From Xanthobacter tagetidis (GTDB taxonomy: Bacteria > Pseudomonadota > Alphaproteobacteria > Rhizobiales > Xanthobacteraceae): a stretch of DNA of 64,000 nt. The notes beneath the pieces are model-generated. The model was not told the DNA's origin. It saw only the letters and a list, made by a program, of their open reading frames with translations, and ran no database searches. Numbering within the stretch: position 1 is the first letter of the stretch; the number at the start of each line of letters is the position of its first letter. A program made the position numbers and the translations under genes. Location: assembly GCF_003667445.1 (NCBI RefSeq), contig NZ_RCTF01000010.1:1-64000 (forward strand). Direction: 5' to 3'. Of the stretch, positions 41,850 through 50,054 are shown in pieces.

Positions 41850-42968
41850 TCAGGGCTTTGGCGTCGGCGGCCTCCCGCGGCGGCGCGGCACGAGGCCCGC
41901 AAGCCCGCGCGGGGCAAACATGAGGAAGGCGATGATGAACAGCCCGAACAGGATCTGGTTGAGCGCGAACAGGCTGACGATGCCGCCGTCTCCCGGCGTG
42001 AAGGAAACGAAGGGCAGGTAGGGGCTCGCAAGCTTCACCACCTGCGGCATCAGCGTCACGAACAGCGCGCCCAGCACCGAGCCCAGCACCGAGCCGGTGC
42101 CGCCGACCACGATCATGGCGAGGTACTGCACGCCCAGCAGAAGGTCCCACTCGGTGGGCGCCGCATAGCGCACATAGCCGCCATAGAGCGCGCCGCCCGC
42201 TGCCGCCAGCATGCTGGAGACTACGAAGGCGAGGATCTTGGTGCGCGACACGCTGATGCCGATCACCGAGGCCGTCATCTCGCGGTCGCGGATGGCCATG
42301 AGCGCCCGCCCCGAGCGCGAGTTGAGGATATTGAGCACGCAGATGCCGGCGCCGAGCGCGCACAGCCAGATCAGGATGAACCAGCCCTGGTTGCGCGCCA
42401 GCGTCGTGCCGAACACGGACAGTGCCGAGAAGTCGATCGGCCCGAGCCTGGCGGCAATGAGGACGGAACGCCCGTTCGCCCCGCCGGTGAGCCAGGGCAG
42501 GTTCTGCCACAGATGGAGGCCGATCAGCACCAGGCCGAGGGTGACAATCACCAGATACTGGCCGCGCAACCGCAGCGCGAACGGACCCACGAGGCCGCCG
42601 ACCAGCGCGCCCATGAGCATGGCTGCGGCGAGCCATACCGGCAGCGGCAGGCCGAGATCCTGGCCGGCGAACGCCGCCGCATAGCAGCCCACGCCCATGA
42701 AGAAGGGCTGACCGAGCGAGACCTGCCCGGTGTTGCCGGTGAGCAGGTTGAGGCCGATGGCTCCCACCGCCGCGATGCCGGCGTAGTTCAGGATCGAGAG
42801 CCAGAAGTCGCTCGCCACGAAGGGCAGGACGAAGATCGCCCCGAGCGCGAGGGCGAGCAGCCCCCAGCCGATGCTGGCCGGCGGGCGCGCCAGAGGGCGC
42901 GAGACCGAGGCCGCGACCACCTGCGGCGCTTCCACGGACGTCGCGGAGAGGTTCATCGGCACGTGCAT
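41850..42968 (-). CDS. Branched-chain-type ABC transporter permease (LivM-like)
   Basis: A 372-residue polytopic membrane protein. Conserved NTGQVSLGQPFFMGVGCYAAA and AFVVSSMLAAAGGALYGGYVRYAAPT are LivM hallmarks. It has a hydrophilic N-terminal ~35 residues before the first helix. It pairs with LivH to form the pore. Its ATG overlaps the LivH stop by a single base pair (ATGA type). Confidence 0.94.
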   Translation of the reverse strand: MHVPMNLSATSVEAPQVVAASVSRPLARPPASIGWGLLALALGAIFVLPFVASDFWLSILNYAGIAAVGAIGLNLLTGNTGQVSLGQPFFMGVGCYAAAFAGQDLGLPLPVWLAAAMLMGALVGGLVGPFALRLRGQYLVIVTLGLVLIGLHLWQNLPWLTGGANGRSVLIAARLGPIDFSALSVFGTTLARNQGWFILIWLCALGAGICVLNILNSRSGRALMAIRDREMTASVIGISVSRTKILAFVVSSMLAAAGGALYGGYVRYAAPTEWDLLLGVQYLAMIVVGGTGSVLGSVLGALFVTLMPQVVKLASPYLPFVSFTPGDGGIVSLFALNQILFGLFIIAFLMFAPRGLAGLVPRRRGRPPTPKP

Positions 42969-43864
42969 CAGCCCCTCCCCACGGCTTTGGTGCCGAACAT
43001 GCCGTAGGGCCGCACCAGCAGAAACGCGGTCATCAGCAAATAGGGCATCACCAGGTGGAAGTTCTGGCCAAGGAAGGGGGCGTGCTGGGCGACGTAGCTG
43101 GCGGTGAGCACCTCGGCGACGCCGATGGCGAGGCCGCCCACCACGGCCCCCACGGGCGAATCCATGCCGCCGAGGATAATGGCCGGAAAGGCGCGCAGCG
43201 CGATCAGCGACAGCTCCGGGCTCAGCCCGCGAACACCGCCCGAGAGCATCACCCCGGCGAGCGCGGCGATGACCCCGGCGATCGCCCAGGCGAGGGCGAA
43301 CACGAGGCCGGGAGAGACGCCTTGCGCCATGGCCGCCTCCTGGTCCAGCGCCGAGGCGCGCATGGCGAGCCCCCAGCGCGAGCGGGCGAAGAACAAATAG
43401 ACGGCGAGCATCACCGCCGCGCCCACGCCGAGCGTCCACAAGTCCACTTCGAGGACCTGCACGCCGCCGATGCCGGCCATGCCCATGCCCCAGGGATCGC
43501 CCAGCGCCAGGAGGTCGTAGCCCCACACGGCCGCTGGCACCTGCTCCAGGATGATGAGCAGGCCCCAGGTGATCATGATGACGGCGAACACCGGCTTGCC
43601 GATCATGCGCCGCATGACGACCCGCTCGATCAGCACTGCGACCAGGGCCGTGCCGAGCACCGCCAGAAGCACCGCGAGGGCGAAGGGCAGGCCCAATGCG
43701 TTGCGCAGCGCATAGCAAAAATAGGCGCCGCACAGGACCAGGCCGCCCTGCGCGAAATTCAGCACGCCGGTCGACTTGTAGACCACCACGAAGCCCAGCG
43801 CGATGAGGGCATACATGGAGCCCAAGGACAGGCCGCCGATGACAAGCTGGATCAGCTCGCTCAT
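42968..43864 (-). CDS. Branched-chain-type ABC transporter permease (LivH-like)
   Basis: A 298-residue permease. LVIGGLSLGSMYALIALGFVVVYKSTGVLNFAQGG is the family N-terminus and GGMDSPVGAVVGGLAIGVAE the conserved C-terminal loop that contacts the ATPase. About eight membrane segments are present. Its gene overlaps livG-like and livM-like neighbours by four bases or fewer, implying coupled translation. Confidence 0.95.
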   Translation of the reverse strand: MSELIQLVIGGLSLGSMYALIALGFVVVYKSTGVLNFAQGGLVLCGAYFCYALRNALGLPFALAVLLAVLGTALVAVLIERVVMRRMIGKPVFAVIMITWGLLIILEQVPAAVWGYDLLALGDPWGMGMAGIGGVQVLEVDLWTLGVGAAVMLAVYLFFARSRWGLAMRASALDQEAAMAQGVSPGLVFALAWAIAGVIAALAGVMLSGGVRGLSPELSLIALRAFPAIILGGMDSPVGAVVGGLAIGVAEVLTASYVAQHAPFLGQNFHLVMPYLLMTAFLLVRPYGMFGTKAVGRG

Positions 43865-44628
43865 GCCGCTCTCCCGAGATAGGCTTCGATGACGCGCGGA
43901 TCGTTCTGGATCTCGTGCGGGGTTCCGGTGGCCACGTGCTGGCCGAAGTCGATGGCCATCAGCCGGTCGGAGATGGTCATCACCATCCGCATGTCGTGCT
44001 CCACCAGCACCATGCCGGTGCCGTGGCGGCGGCGGACGTCGAGGATCGCCTCGCTGATGCGGTGGGTCTCCTCGTGGTTCATGCCTGCCACCGGCTCGTC
44101 GAGCAGCAGCAGCTTCGGCTCCATGGCGAGCGCGCGGGCGATCTCGATCAGCTTGCGCACGCCGTAGGGCAGCACGCCGATCGGCGTGTCGGCCTCGCGG
44201 GCGAGACTGAAAATTTCGAGAATCTCGGAGACTCGGGCGCGGTTCTCCCGCTCCTCCCGCACCGTTGAGCGAAGCCGCAGCGCGTTGCCGAGTAGCGAGG
44301 TCGCCATCAGATGGTGGCGCCCGAGCAGCACGTTCTCCATCACCGTGAGGTGCTCGAACAGGCCGAGATTCTGGAACGTGCGGGCGATGCCGAGGGTGGC
44401 AAGGTCCTTCGGCGGCAGGCCCACCAGATCGCGCCCCTCGAGCCGGATGGCGCCGGCCGTCGGCCGGTAGAGGCCGCTCAGGCAATTGAAGATGGTGGTC
44501 TTGCCGGCGCCGTTCGGCCCGATGATGGAGAATATCTCTCCCGCCTTCACGTCGAAGGAGACGCCGGAGAGTGCCTTCACGCCGCCGAAGGAGACCGAAA
44601 GATCGCGCACTTCGAGGAGGCTCGTCAT
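43861..44628 (-). CDS. Branched-chain-type ABC transporter ATP-binding protein (LivG-like)
   Basis: A 255-residue ABC ATPase. Walker A GPNGAGKT near residue 39, an ARTFQNLGLFEHLTVMENVL stretch characteristic of LivG, LPYGVRKLIEIARALA in place of a canonical LSGGQ signature, and LLLDEPVAGMNHEE (Walker B). LivG proteins often carry this altered signature. It heterodimerises with the LivF-like ATPase from the gene before it. Confidence 0.94.
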   Translation of the reverse strand: MTSLLEVRDLSVSFGGVKALSGVSFDVKAGEIFSIIGPNGAGKTTIFNCLSGLYRPTAGAIRLEGRDLVGLPPKDLATLGIARTFQNLGLFEHLTVMENVLLGRHHLMATSLLGNALRLRSTVREERENRARVSEILEIFSLAREADTPIGVLPYGVRKLIEIARALAMEPKLLLLDEPVAGMNHEETHRISEAILDVRRRHGTGMVLVEHDMRMVMTISDRLMAIDFGQHVATGTPHEIQNDPRVIEAYLGRAA

Positions 44629-45419
44629 CGCCGGCCCTCCCCGCTGGAGGCAATCTCCGCCTCCTGCGCCCCGACGATGCCGAGATAGAGTTCGCGGATC
44701 ATCGGGTTTTCTTTCAGGACCGGCCCCGGCCCCTCGAGCGCAATGCGCCCGCTCTCCAGGATGTAGCCGTAGTCGGCGAGCGAAAGCGCCATGTCGGCGT
44801 TCTGCTCCACCAGCATCACCGAGACGCCCCCGGCGGCGATGTGGCGGATCACCTCGCGGATCTGCTTGACGATGATGGGCGCGAGCCCGAGCGAGGGCTC
44901 GTCCAGCAGCAGCAGGCGCGGGCGCGCCATCATGGCGCGGCCGATGGCGAGCATCTGCTGCTGGCCGCCGGAGAGATAGCCCGCCGGCTGCGCGAAGCGC
45001 TCGCGCAGGATGGGGAACTGCTCCAGCACCTGGTCGAGCGTGCGCCGCGTCTCGGCGCCGTCGCGACGGGTGAAGGCGCCCATGCGCAGGTTCTCTTCGA
45101 TCGTCAGCTCGCCGAAGATGCGCCGGCCCTCCATCACCTGGGCGATGCCGCGCCGCACCAGCGCGGCGCCGCCGAGGCCGGCGATGTCGGCACCGTCATA
45201 GGCGATGCGCCCGCGGGAGACCCGGCCGCGATGCCAGGAGAGCAAGCCCGAAATGGACCGCAGAACCGTGGTCTTGCCCGCGCCGTTGGCGCCCAGCAGG
45301 GCGACGATGCCGTTCGCCGGCACGTTCAGGCTGATGCCGCGCAGCGCCAGGATCGAACCGCCATAGACCGCCTCGACATCGTCGAGCACGAGCAGGGGTT
45401 GGGGATGAGGAGCAGCCAT
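44625..45419 (-). CDS. Branched-chain-type ABC transporter ATP-binding protein (LivF-like)
   Basis: A 264-residue ABC ATPase. LLGANGAGKTTVLRSISGLL is Walker A, QVMEGRRIFGELTIEENL the LivF-typical segment, YLSGGQQQMLAIGRAMM the signature and LLLDEPSLGLAP Walker B. The ATG before AAPHPQP was chosen since the upstream frame has no family similarity. It starts 10 bases after the aldehyde dehydrogenase stop. Drives import with LivG. Confidence 0.94.
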   Translation of the reverse strand: MAAPHPQPLLVLDDVEAVYGGSILALRGISLNVPANGIVALLGANGAGKTTVLRSISGLLSWHRGRVSRGRIAYDGADIAGLGGAALVRRGIAQVMEGRRIFGELTIEENLRMGAFTRRDGAETRRTLDQVLEQFPILRERFAQPAGYLSGGQQQMLAIGRAMMARPRLLLLDEPSLGLAPIIVKQIREVIRHIAAGGVSVMLVEQNADMALSLADYGYILESGRIALEGPGPVLKENPMIRELYLGIVGAQEAEIASSGEGRR

Positions 45420-45429
45420 GCCGTCCCCC

Positions 45430-46920
45430 TCAGCCGATGGTGAAGGGGTCACGGGTGGCGCCGGACAATTCGACCCAGACCGTCTTGGTCTCGAGATATT
45501 CCTCGACCGCCGCGGCACCGTTCTCGCGGCCGGAGCCGGACTGCTTGTAGCCGCCGAACGGCGCGTTGTAGGCCACCACCCGGTAGGCGTTGAGCCACAC
45601 CGTTCCGGCGCGCACCTTGTTGGCCACCCGGTGGGCGCGCTGGATGTTGAGGCTCCAGATGCCGGCGGCGAGTCCGAACTCGGTGTCGTTGGCGATCGCG
45701 ATCGCCTCCTCCTCGGTGTCGAAGGGGATGACCGAGAGCACCGGGCCGAACACCTCCTCCCGCGCGATGGTCATGTCCGGCGTCACGTCCACGAGGATCG
45801 TCGGCGGCACGAACAGGCCGCCCGGCCCGGCCTCCGGCCCGCCGCAGGCGAGGCGCGCGCCTTCTTTCACCGCGGCTTCGATCATGCCGTTGACCTTGGC
45901 GAACTGCTGCGGCGTCGCCACCGGACCCATCTCGGTCTCCGGCAGGCCGGGATCGCCGAGCTTGATGGTGCGCGCCCGCTCGATCACACGGCCGAGAACG
46001 TCATCCATGATGGAGCGCTGGATCACCAGGCGCGAGCCCGCCATGCAGGTCTGGCCCGAGGCGGCGAAGATGCCGGAAATGACGCCGTTGGCGGCGGCGA
46101 CGGGATCACAGTCGTGGAACACGATGTTGGGCGACTTGCCGCCCAGTTCCAGCAGGACGCCGGTGAGGTTGTCCGCGGCCGTCCGGGCGATGGCCTTGCC
46201 GACGTCCGTGGAGCCGGTAAAGGCGATCTTGTCCACCCGCCGGTCCGAAACCAGCGCGCGCCCGGCCTCCGGGCCACCGGTGACGACATTGTATACGCCG
46301 GCGGGAAAGCCTGCCTCTTGCACCAGCCGGCCGAGTTCGATGGCCGAGACGGGCGTGTGCTCGGACGGCTTGACGATGAAGGTGCAGCCCGCGGCGAGCG
46401 CGGGGGCGAGCTTCCAGGCGAGCAGCAGGCCGGGCGAGTTCCAGGGGGTGATGGCGGCCACCACGCCCACCGGCTCCTTGCGGGTGAACGCGCTGAAGTT
46501 CGGCCGGTCGGACTGGAGCGTCGTACCCTCGATCCGCTCGGCGGCGCCCGCGAAGTAGAAGAACCAGTCCGGCATGTAGCGCCATTGGGCGGTCATCTCG
46601 CGCAGAAGCTTGCCGTTGTCGCGGCTCTCCACGGCGGCGAGGCGCTCGGCATCGCGGGCGATCAGCTCGGCGAGGCGGCGCAGCAGCGCGGCGCGCTCGC
46701 GCGCGGTGGCGCGGCCCCACGGCCCGGCATCGAAGGCCGCCCGCGCCGCGCCGACGGCGGCGGCCACATCCTGCGCGCCCGCGTCCGGCACCGTGGCCCA
46801 GGCTGAGCCCGCATAGGGGTCAAGGCTTTCCATGCGCCGGCCGGAGGCGGCACCGACCCAACGGCCATCGATCAGCATGTCATAGGCAGTCGGCGCCTGA
46901 GGCGCGGGCCGATCCAGCAT
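45430..46920 (-). CDS. Aldehyde dehydrogenase
   Basis: A 496-residue NAD(P)-dependent aldehyde dehydrogenase that oxidises an aldehyde to a carboxylate. VVAAITPWNSPGLLLAWKLAPALAAGC is the cofactor region, FTGSTDVGK the nucleotide-binding Gly motif, LLELGGKSPN supplies the general-base Glu and ASGQTCMAGSR the nucleophile Cys. It is the first gene of the 17-gene set; AAGGGA is its ribosome binding site, and the promoter and operator lie just upstream. The substrate is unknown; it may follow the Fe-ADH step. Confidence 0.94.
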   Translation of the reverse strand: MLDRPAPQAPTAYDMLIDGRWVGAASGRRMESLDPYAGSAWATVPDAGAQDVAAAVGAARAAFDAGPWGRATARERAALLRRLAELIARDAERLAAVESRDNGKLLREMTAQWRYMPDWFFYFAGAAERIEGTTLQSDRPNFSAFTRKEPVGVVAAITPWNSPGLLLAWKLAPALAAGCTFIVKPSEHTPVSAIELGRLVQEAGFPAGVYNVVTGGPEAGRALVSDRRVDKIAFTGSTDVGKAIARTAADNLTGVLLELGGKSPNIVFHDCDPVAAANGVISGIFAASGQTCMAGSRLVIQRSIMDDVLGRVIERARTIKLGDPGLPETEMGPVATPQQFAKVNGMIEAAVKEGARLACGGPEAGPGGLFVPPTILVDVTPDMTIAREEVFGPVLSVIPFDTEEEAIAIANDTEFGLAAGIWSLNIQRAHRVANKVRAGTVWLNAYRVVAYNAPFGGYKQSGSGRENGAAAVEEYLETKTVWVELSGATRDPFTIG

Positions 46921-46942
46921 GGCGTTTCCCTTATTCGATTGA

Positions 46943-46959
46943 TTAGAATTTAATTCTAA
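46943..46959 (-). promoter_or_regulatory. Palindromic operator at the head of the catabolic set
   Basis: TTAGAATT-T-AATTCTAA is a perfect 17-base inverted repeat located immediately downstream of the predicted -10 box, where a bound repressor would block initiation. The IclR regulator encoded inside the set is the main candidate. It also resembles TTAGAA/TTCTAA iron boxes, but with different half-site spacing. Confidence 0.65.
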
Positions 46960-46962
46960 CAA

Positions 46963-46991
46963 ATAGAAGCATCGGGACAGACGCGTGTCAA
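46963..46991 (-). promoter_or_regulatory. Predicted sigma-70-type promoter of the catabolic set
   Basis: On the minus strand a perfect -35 TTGACA (46986-46991) is followed after 17 bases by TTCTAT (46963-46968) as a weak -10. The start of transcription would fall within the palindrome that follows. No other promoter is visible within the 17 genes. Confidence 0.6.
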
Positions 46992-47593
46992 CCCGCCACG
47001 CATCCGAGGGACGCGACGGCCGAGGAAGGACTGGGAATGTTGAAGGCTCGCGCTGGCGTGGCGGCACGCACCTTGATTGGTAGGCACGCAACAGAAAGCT
47101 CACTGCCGGTGTCACAGGGGAGACGCTCTGGTCCCGGACTGGGGACGGCACCTCTGACACCAAAGGCTAGTCTTCTCTGACGGCCCGTGCTGCACGATTT
47201 GCGATGCGGCGTGACCAGTTCAGCACATCATCACCGCATTCGAGCGAACGTCGCGTGCGGGCGAACAATAAAGGAGGCAGCGCGCGCTCGGTCCCGCCCC
47301 CCGAAATCACGCAGCGCACCTCATCTTCGTGTTGGCATATTCTTGGAATTTCTGGATTGTCTGCCGAAATCGACGAATTAATATCAATATATTTAAGGAA
47401 ATTGTTCGATCACCTCACCCGCACGAATTCCCGGTCGATGGGCGTCGATTGGCGTCTGAGAAGTTTGAAAAACACAGGATTTTTTCGCCCATGACGTCGG
47501 GAAGCGTCGGCTGTAGCGAGCGTTTATCGCAGCTTGTGCAGTGATAGGGACCTACCCCGGGAGCCGCCGGCCGGCACGCCCCCAGAAGTGGCT
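46992..47593. other. Gap between the catabolic set and the HpcH/HpaI lyase, with right repeat copy
   Basis: About 600 bases without a supported gene. Bases 47330-47410 are AT-rich for this genome. The right copy of the 31-bp repeat lies at 47428-47458. Short open frames across the AT-rich part have no recognisable similarity or ribosome binding site. The mix of low GC and the repeat suggests foreign or decayed DNA. Confidence 0.4.
47428..47458 (+). repeat. 31-bp imperfect direct repeat, right copy
   Basis: Differs from the copy beside tRNA-Thr at three positions (GTGAA against ATGGG within the middle). Same orientation. The two copies are 17.9 kb apart and bracket the whole catabolic set. 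Confidence 0.7.
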
Positions 47594-48508
47594 TCACCGC
47601 CCCAATGCTGCCGCGCGTGCCAGCAGCCGCTTGGCGGCGAAGTAGAACGGCACCTCGATGAGCAGGTCGCCGCGCCGTGCGCGCTCCTTCCCCGCCGCCC
47701 GCGCCGCCTCGAAGGCCTGGACGATCTCCTCGGCTTCCCGGACATCGGCGGCCGAGGGCGTCATCACCGCGTTGATGATCGCCACGTGGCTCGGATCGAC
47801 GGCGCTCTTCGCGCCATAGCCGAGCTGGCGGCCGGCGCGCGCATCCGCTTCGCAGCCGGCGGCATCGGCGAATGTGTAGGGGCAGTCGATGGACACCACC
47901 TTGGCGGCCCGCGCTTCCAGGTGCAGCCGCTGGCGTGCATAAGCGAGTTCGATGGCGGCACGGCTGCGCGGCGCGCCAAGGTCCTCGGCGAGATCCTCGG
48001 TGGAGCACAGCACCGCGCTCACGCGCGGGCTGGCGGTGGCGATGGCATAGGTCTGCATGATGCCGCGGGCGGTCTCGATGTTGGGCACGATCTCGATGCC
48101 GCCGGGCGGCAGGCCGAGCCGGCGCTCGTGAAGCGTGATTTCCGCGTCGAGCGCCGCCACATGAGCGGGTTCGGCGACCTTGGGCAGGTGGACCGCATCC
48201 GGCCGGCCCTCGATCACCCCGGCGAGGTCGGCAAGGCCGTCACCCTCCAGCGGATTGATCCTGACGCAGGCGACGATGCCGGCGCCGCGCCATGCGGCGA
48301 ACACCTCGGCGGCCATGGCGCGCGCCTCAGGGCGCAGCTGCGGCGGCGTGAAGTCCTCCAGCTCCTGGATCAGCGCGTCGGCGCCGAGCTGCGCGGCATC
48401 CATCAGCTGCGCGCGATCTCCGCCCGGCACGAACAGCCACGACCGGCGCAGCTCGGGTGCGCGCCGCGCCGGCGCCCGCGACAGGCTGCTCGTGGTTTCG
48501 TCGTGCAT
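47594..48508 (-). CDS. HpcH/HpaI aldolase / citrate-lyase beta-like protein
   Basis: A 304-residue TIM-barrel lyase of the CitE-like/malyl-CoA lyase group. RRSWLFVPGGDRAQLMDAAQLGADALIQELEDFTPP carries the start motif and an acidic Mg2+ site, CVRINPLEGDG the CoA- or substrate-binding Arg, and PNIETARGI the second metal Glu. It would cleave or form a 3-hydroxy-acyl-CoA such as malyl- or citramalyl-CoA. It lies upstream of the catabolic set on the same strand but beyond the repeat and a 670-base gap, so it is a separate unit; a shared pathway is possible. Confidence 0.87.
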   Translation of the reverse strand: MHDETTSSLSRAPARRAPELRRSWLFVPGGDRAQLMDAAQLGADALIQELEDFTPPQLRPEARAMAAEVFAAWRGAGIVACVRINPLEGDGLADLAGVIEGRPDAVHLPKVAEPAHVAALDAEITLHERRLGLPPGGIEIVPNIETARGIMQTYAIATASPRVSAVLCSTEDLAEDLGAPRSRAAIELAYARQRLHLEARAAKVVSIDCPYTFADAAGCEADARAGRQLGYGAKSAVDPSHVAIINAVMTPSAADVREAEEIVQAFEAARAAGKERARRGDLLIEVPFYFAAKRLLARAAALGR

Positions 48509-48886
48509 GGTGCTCGTCTCCCTGCGAATGCCGCAACAAGAGCCGGTGTCCCGGCGCACAGCAAGAGCGTGCAGGCGCGGCGGTGGCTGGGCGGTGGACG
48601 GAGAGCGTCGGGGGCACGCCGCGAAACTCACCTGCCGGCCCCCACCCGCTGGACGGCCGACACGCCGATGCCCAGCCCTTCGCGTCCTTGCCTCCGCTCC
48701 GCTTCAGGCGCTCGGCGGCGTTGAAGGTGGCGCGAACCAGCGCAGAGCGGTCGTCATAGCGCCGCGCCAGGCACATGCCCGACCGCGCCATCGCTGACTT
48801 GCAGACCCCAACGCCTTCGCTCCCCCGGTGGCCATCCCGGCCCCATCAAGGCTCCGAAACCTCACAGGTCAAGCGATGCGCGCGCC
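48509..48886. other. Gap with a possible gene fragment
   Basis: About 380 bases between the lyase gene and mnhG. On the minus strand, from an ATG at 48776, about 35 codons of strongly biased, coding-like usage (containing RRYDDRSALVRATFNAAERL) run before the frame becomes compositionally poor. This may be the remains of a lost gene. No family could be recognised. Confidence 0.3.
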
Positions 48887-49264
48887 TCAGCGTGGGTCGG
48901 ACGGCGGCTCGGTCTCGGGAAACGCCGATGCCGGAACCTCCGGGTTCTCCTCCACGCGGTCGCGATAGAGCGCCGCGCGGGACAACAGCATGAGCGTGAT
49001 GGGCGTGGTCACCGTGATGAACACCGCGATCAGGATCTCGTGCAGCACGAAGCGGCTTTCCAGCACGCTGAAGCAGACCATCGAGCCGACCAGGATGCCG
49101 CCGGTGCCGAGCGTCGCGCCGAGCGTCGGCGCATGGACGCGGGCATAGAAGCTGTCGAGCCGCCACAGACCGGCGGAGCCGATGAGGGTGATCGCGGCGC
49201 CCGCGACCACCAGGAACGCCACCAGCAGCGCCGCCCAGGCGGGCAGATCGGGGGCCGCGGTCAT
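48887..49264 (-). CDS. mnhG: Mrp Na+/H+ antiporter subunit G
   Basis: A 125-residue inner-membrane subunit with three hydrophobic helices; [32 protein letters not shown] is the conserved MnhG/PhaG segment, and [15 protein letters not shown] follows the last helix. A hydrophilic tail of ~25 residues completes it. It is the last gene of the six-gene operon; its ATG overlaps the mnhF stop by four bases. Confidence 0.93.
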   Translation of the reverse strand: MTAAPDLPAWAALLVAFLVVAGAAITLIGSAGLWRLDSFYARVHAPTLGATLGTGGILVGSMVCFSVLESRFVLHEILIAVFITVTTPITLMLLSRAALYRDRVEENPEVPASAFPETEPPSDPR

Positions 49265-49569
49265 TCGATCACCTCGCCGCGCATCAGGAACTTGGCGAAC
49301 GCCACCGTGCCGACGAAGCCGAGCAGGGCGACGATCAAGGCCGCCTCGAAGAAATGCTGGCTCCCCTCGCGCATGCCGAGGGTCAGGAACAGCAGCATGG
49401 TGTTCACATAGAGCGTGTCGAGACCGAGGATGCGGTCCTGCGCCCGCGGGCCGCGCAGGATGCGCAGCGTCGCCAGCGCCATGGCCGCCGTCAGCATCAC
49501 CTGGGCGAGCGTGAGGGCGGCGCCGAGCAGGAGGGTCGCCCAGGGGGCGCTGGCCGAAAGAGCGCTCAT
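49261..49569 (-). CDS. mnhF: Mrp Na+/H+ antiporter subunit F
   Basis: A 102-residue subunit with three helices. [32 protein letters not shown] is the typical MnhF/PhaF core (RGPxxxDRxxAxD-like) and [20 protein letters not shown] its last helix. Overlaps both neighbours by four bases. Confidence 0.93.
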   Translation of the reverse strand: MSALSASAPWATLLLGAALTLAQVMLTAAMALATLRILRGPRAQDRILGLDTLYVNTMLLFLTLGMREGSQHFFEAALIVALLGFVGTVAFAKFLMRGEVIE

Positions 49570-50054
49570 TCGAAGATCTCCATCAGCAGGCGCTCGTAGC
49601 GCTGCTTGATCAGAGTGGTCCAGTGCTCCTCGTCCACCAGATCGAGCACGTGCAGCAGCAGTTCGCCCTTCGCCGCATCGTAGTTCATCCACAAGGTGCC
49701 GGGCGTCGCCGTCAGGATGATGGCGAGCATGGCGAGGCCGCCTTGGCTGCGCAGATCCAGCGGGATGGTCATGAACCCCGCCCGCCCGCCTCCGCGGGTG
49801 CCGGTGAGGATGATCGTGCCGACCGCGAGATTGGAGCGGAAGATATCCACCAGCACCCGGAGCGCGAGTTGCACCATGGCCTGGGGCCGGCGCAGCCCCG
49901 ACCGCTCCATCCGGAACACCGAGAGCGTCCACGACGCGACCAGCGCGACGATGGCGCCGAGCACCAGGTGCCCCGGCGAGACGCTCTGGTTCAGCAGCAG
50001 CCACATGGCGAGCAGCGCCAGGAACAGCAAGGGATGGGGCAGCAGGCGGGTCAT
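49566..50054 (-). CDS. mnhE: Mrp Na+/H+ antiporter subunit E
   Basis: A 162-residue subunit. [28 protein letters not shown] is the membrane N-terminus; [26 protein letters not shown] is the conserved MnhE/PhaE tail (normally TPGT...D...LLVH.L). It begins inside the mnhD stop (ATGA). Confidence 0.94.
   Translation of the reverse strand: MTRLLPHPLLFLALLAMWLLLNQSVSPGHLVLGAIVALVASWTLSVFRMERSGLRRPQAMVQLALRVLVDIFRSNLAVGTIILTGTRGGGRAGFMTIPLDLRSQGGLAMLAIILTATPGTLWMNYDAAKGELLLHVLDLVDEEHWTTLIKQRYERLLMEIFE

Noticed and set aside
47204..47494. Possible 96-residue protein in the AT-rich gap, including an amphipathic stretch
   Set aside because: No ribosome binding site, no recognisable family, and the frame runs through the 31-bp repeat; treated as non-coding.
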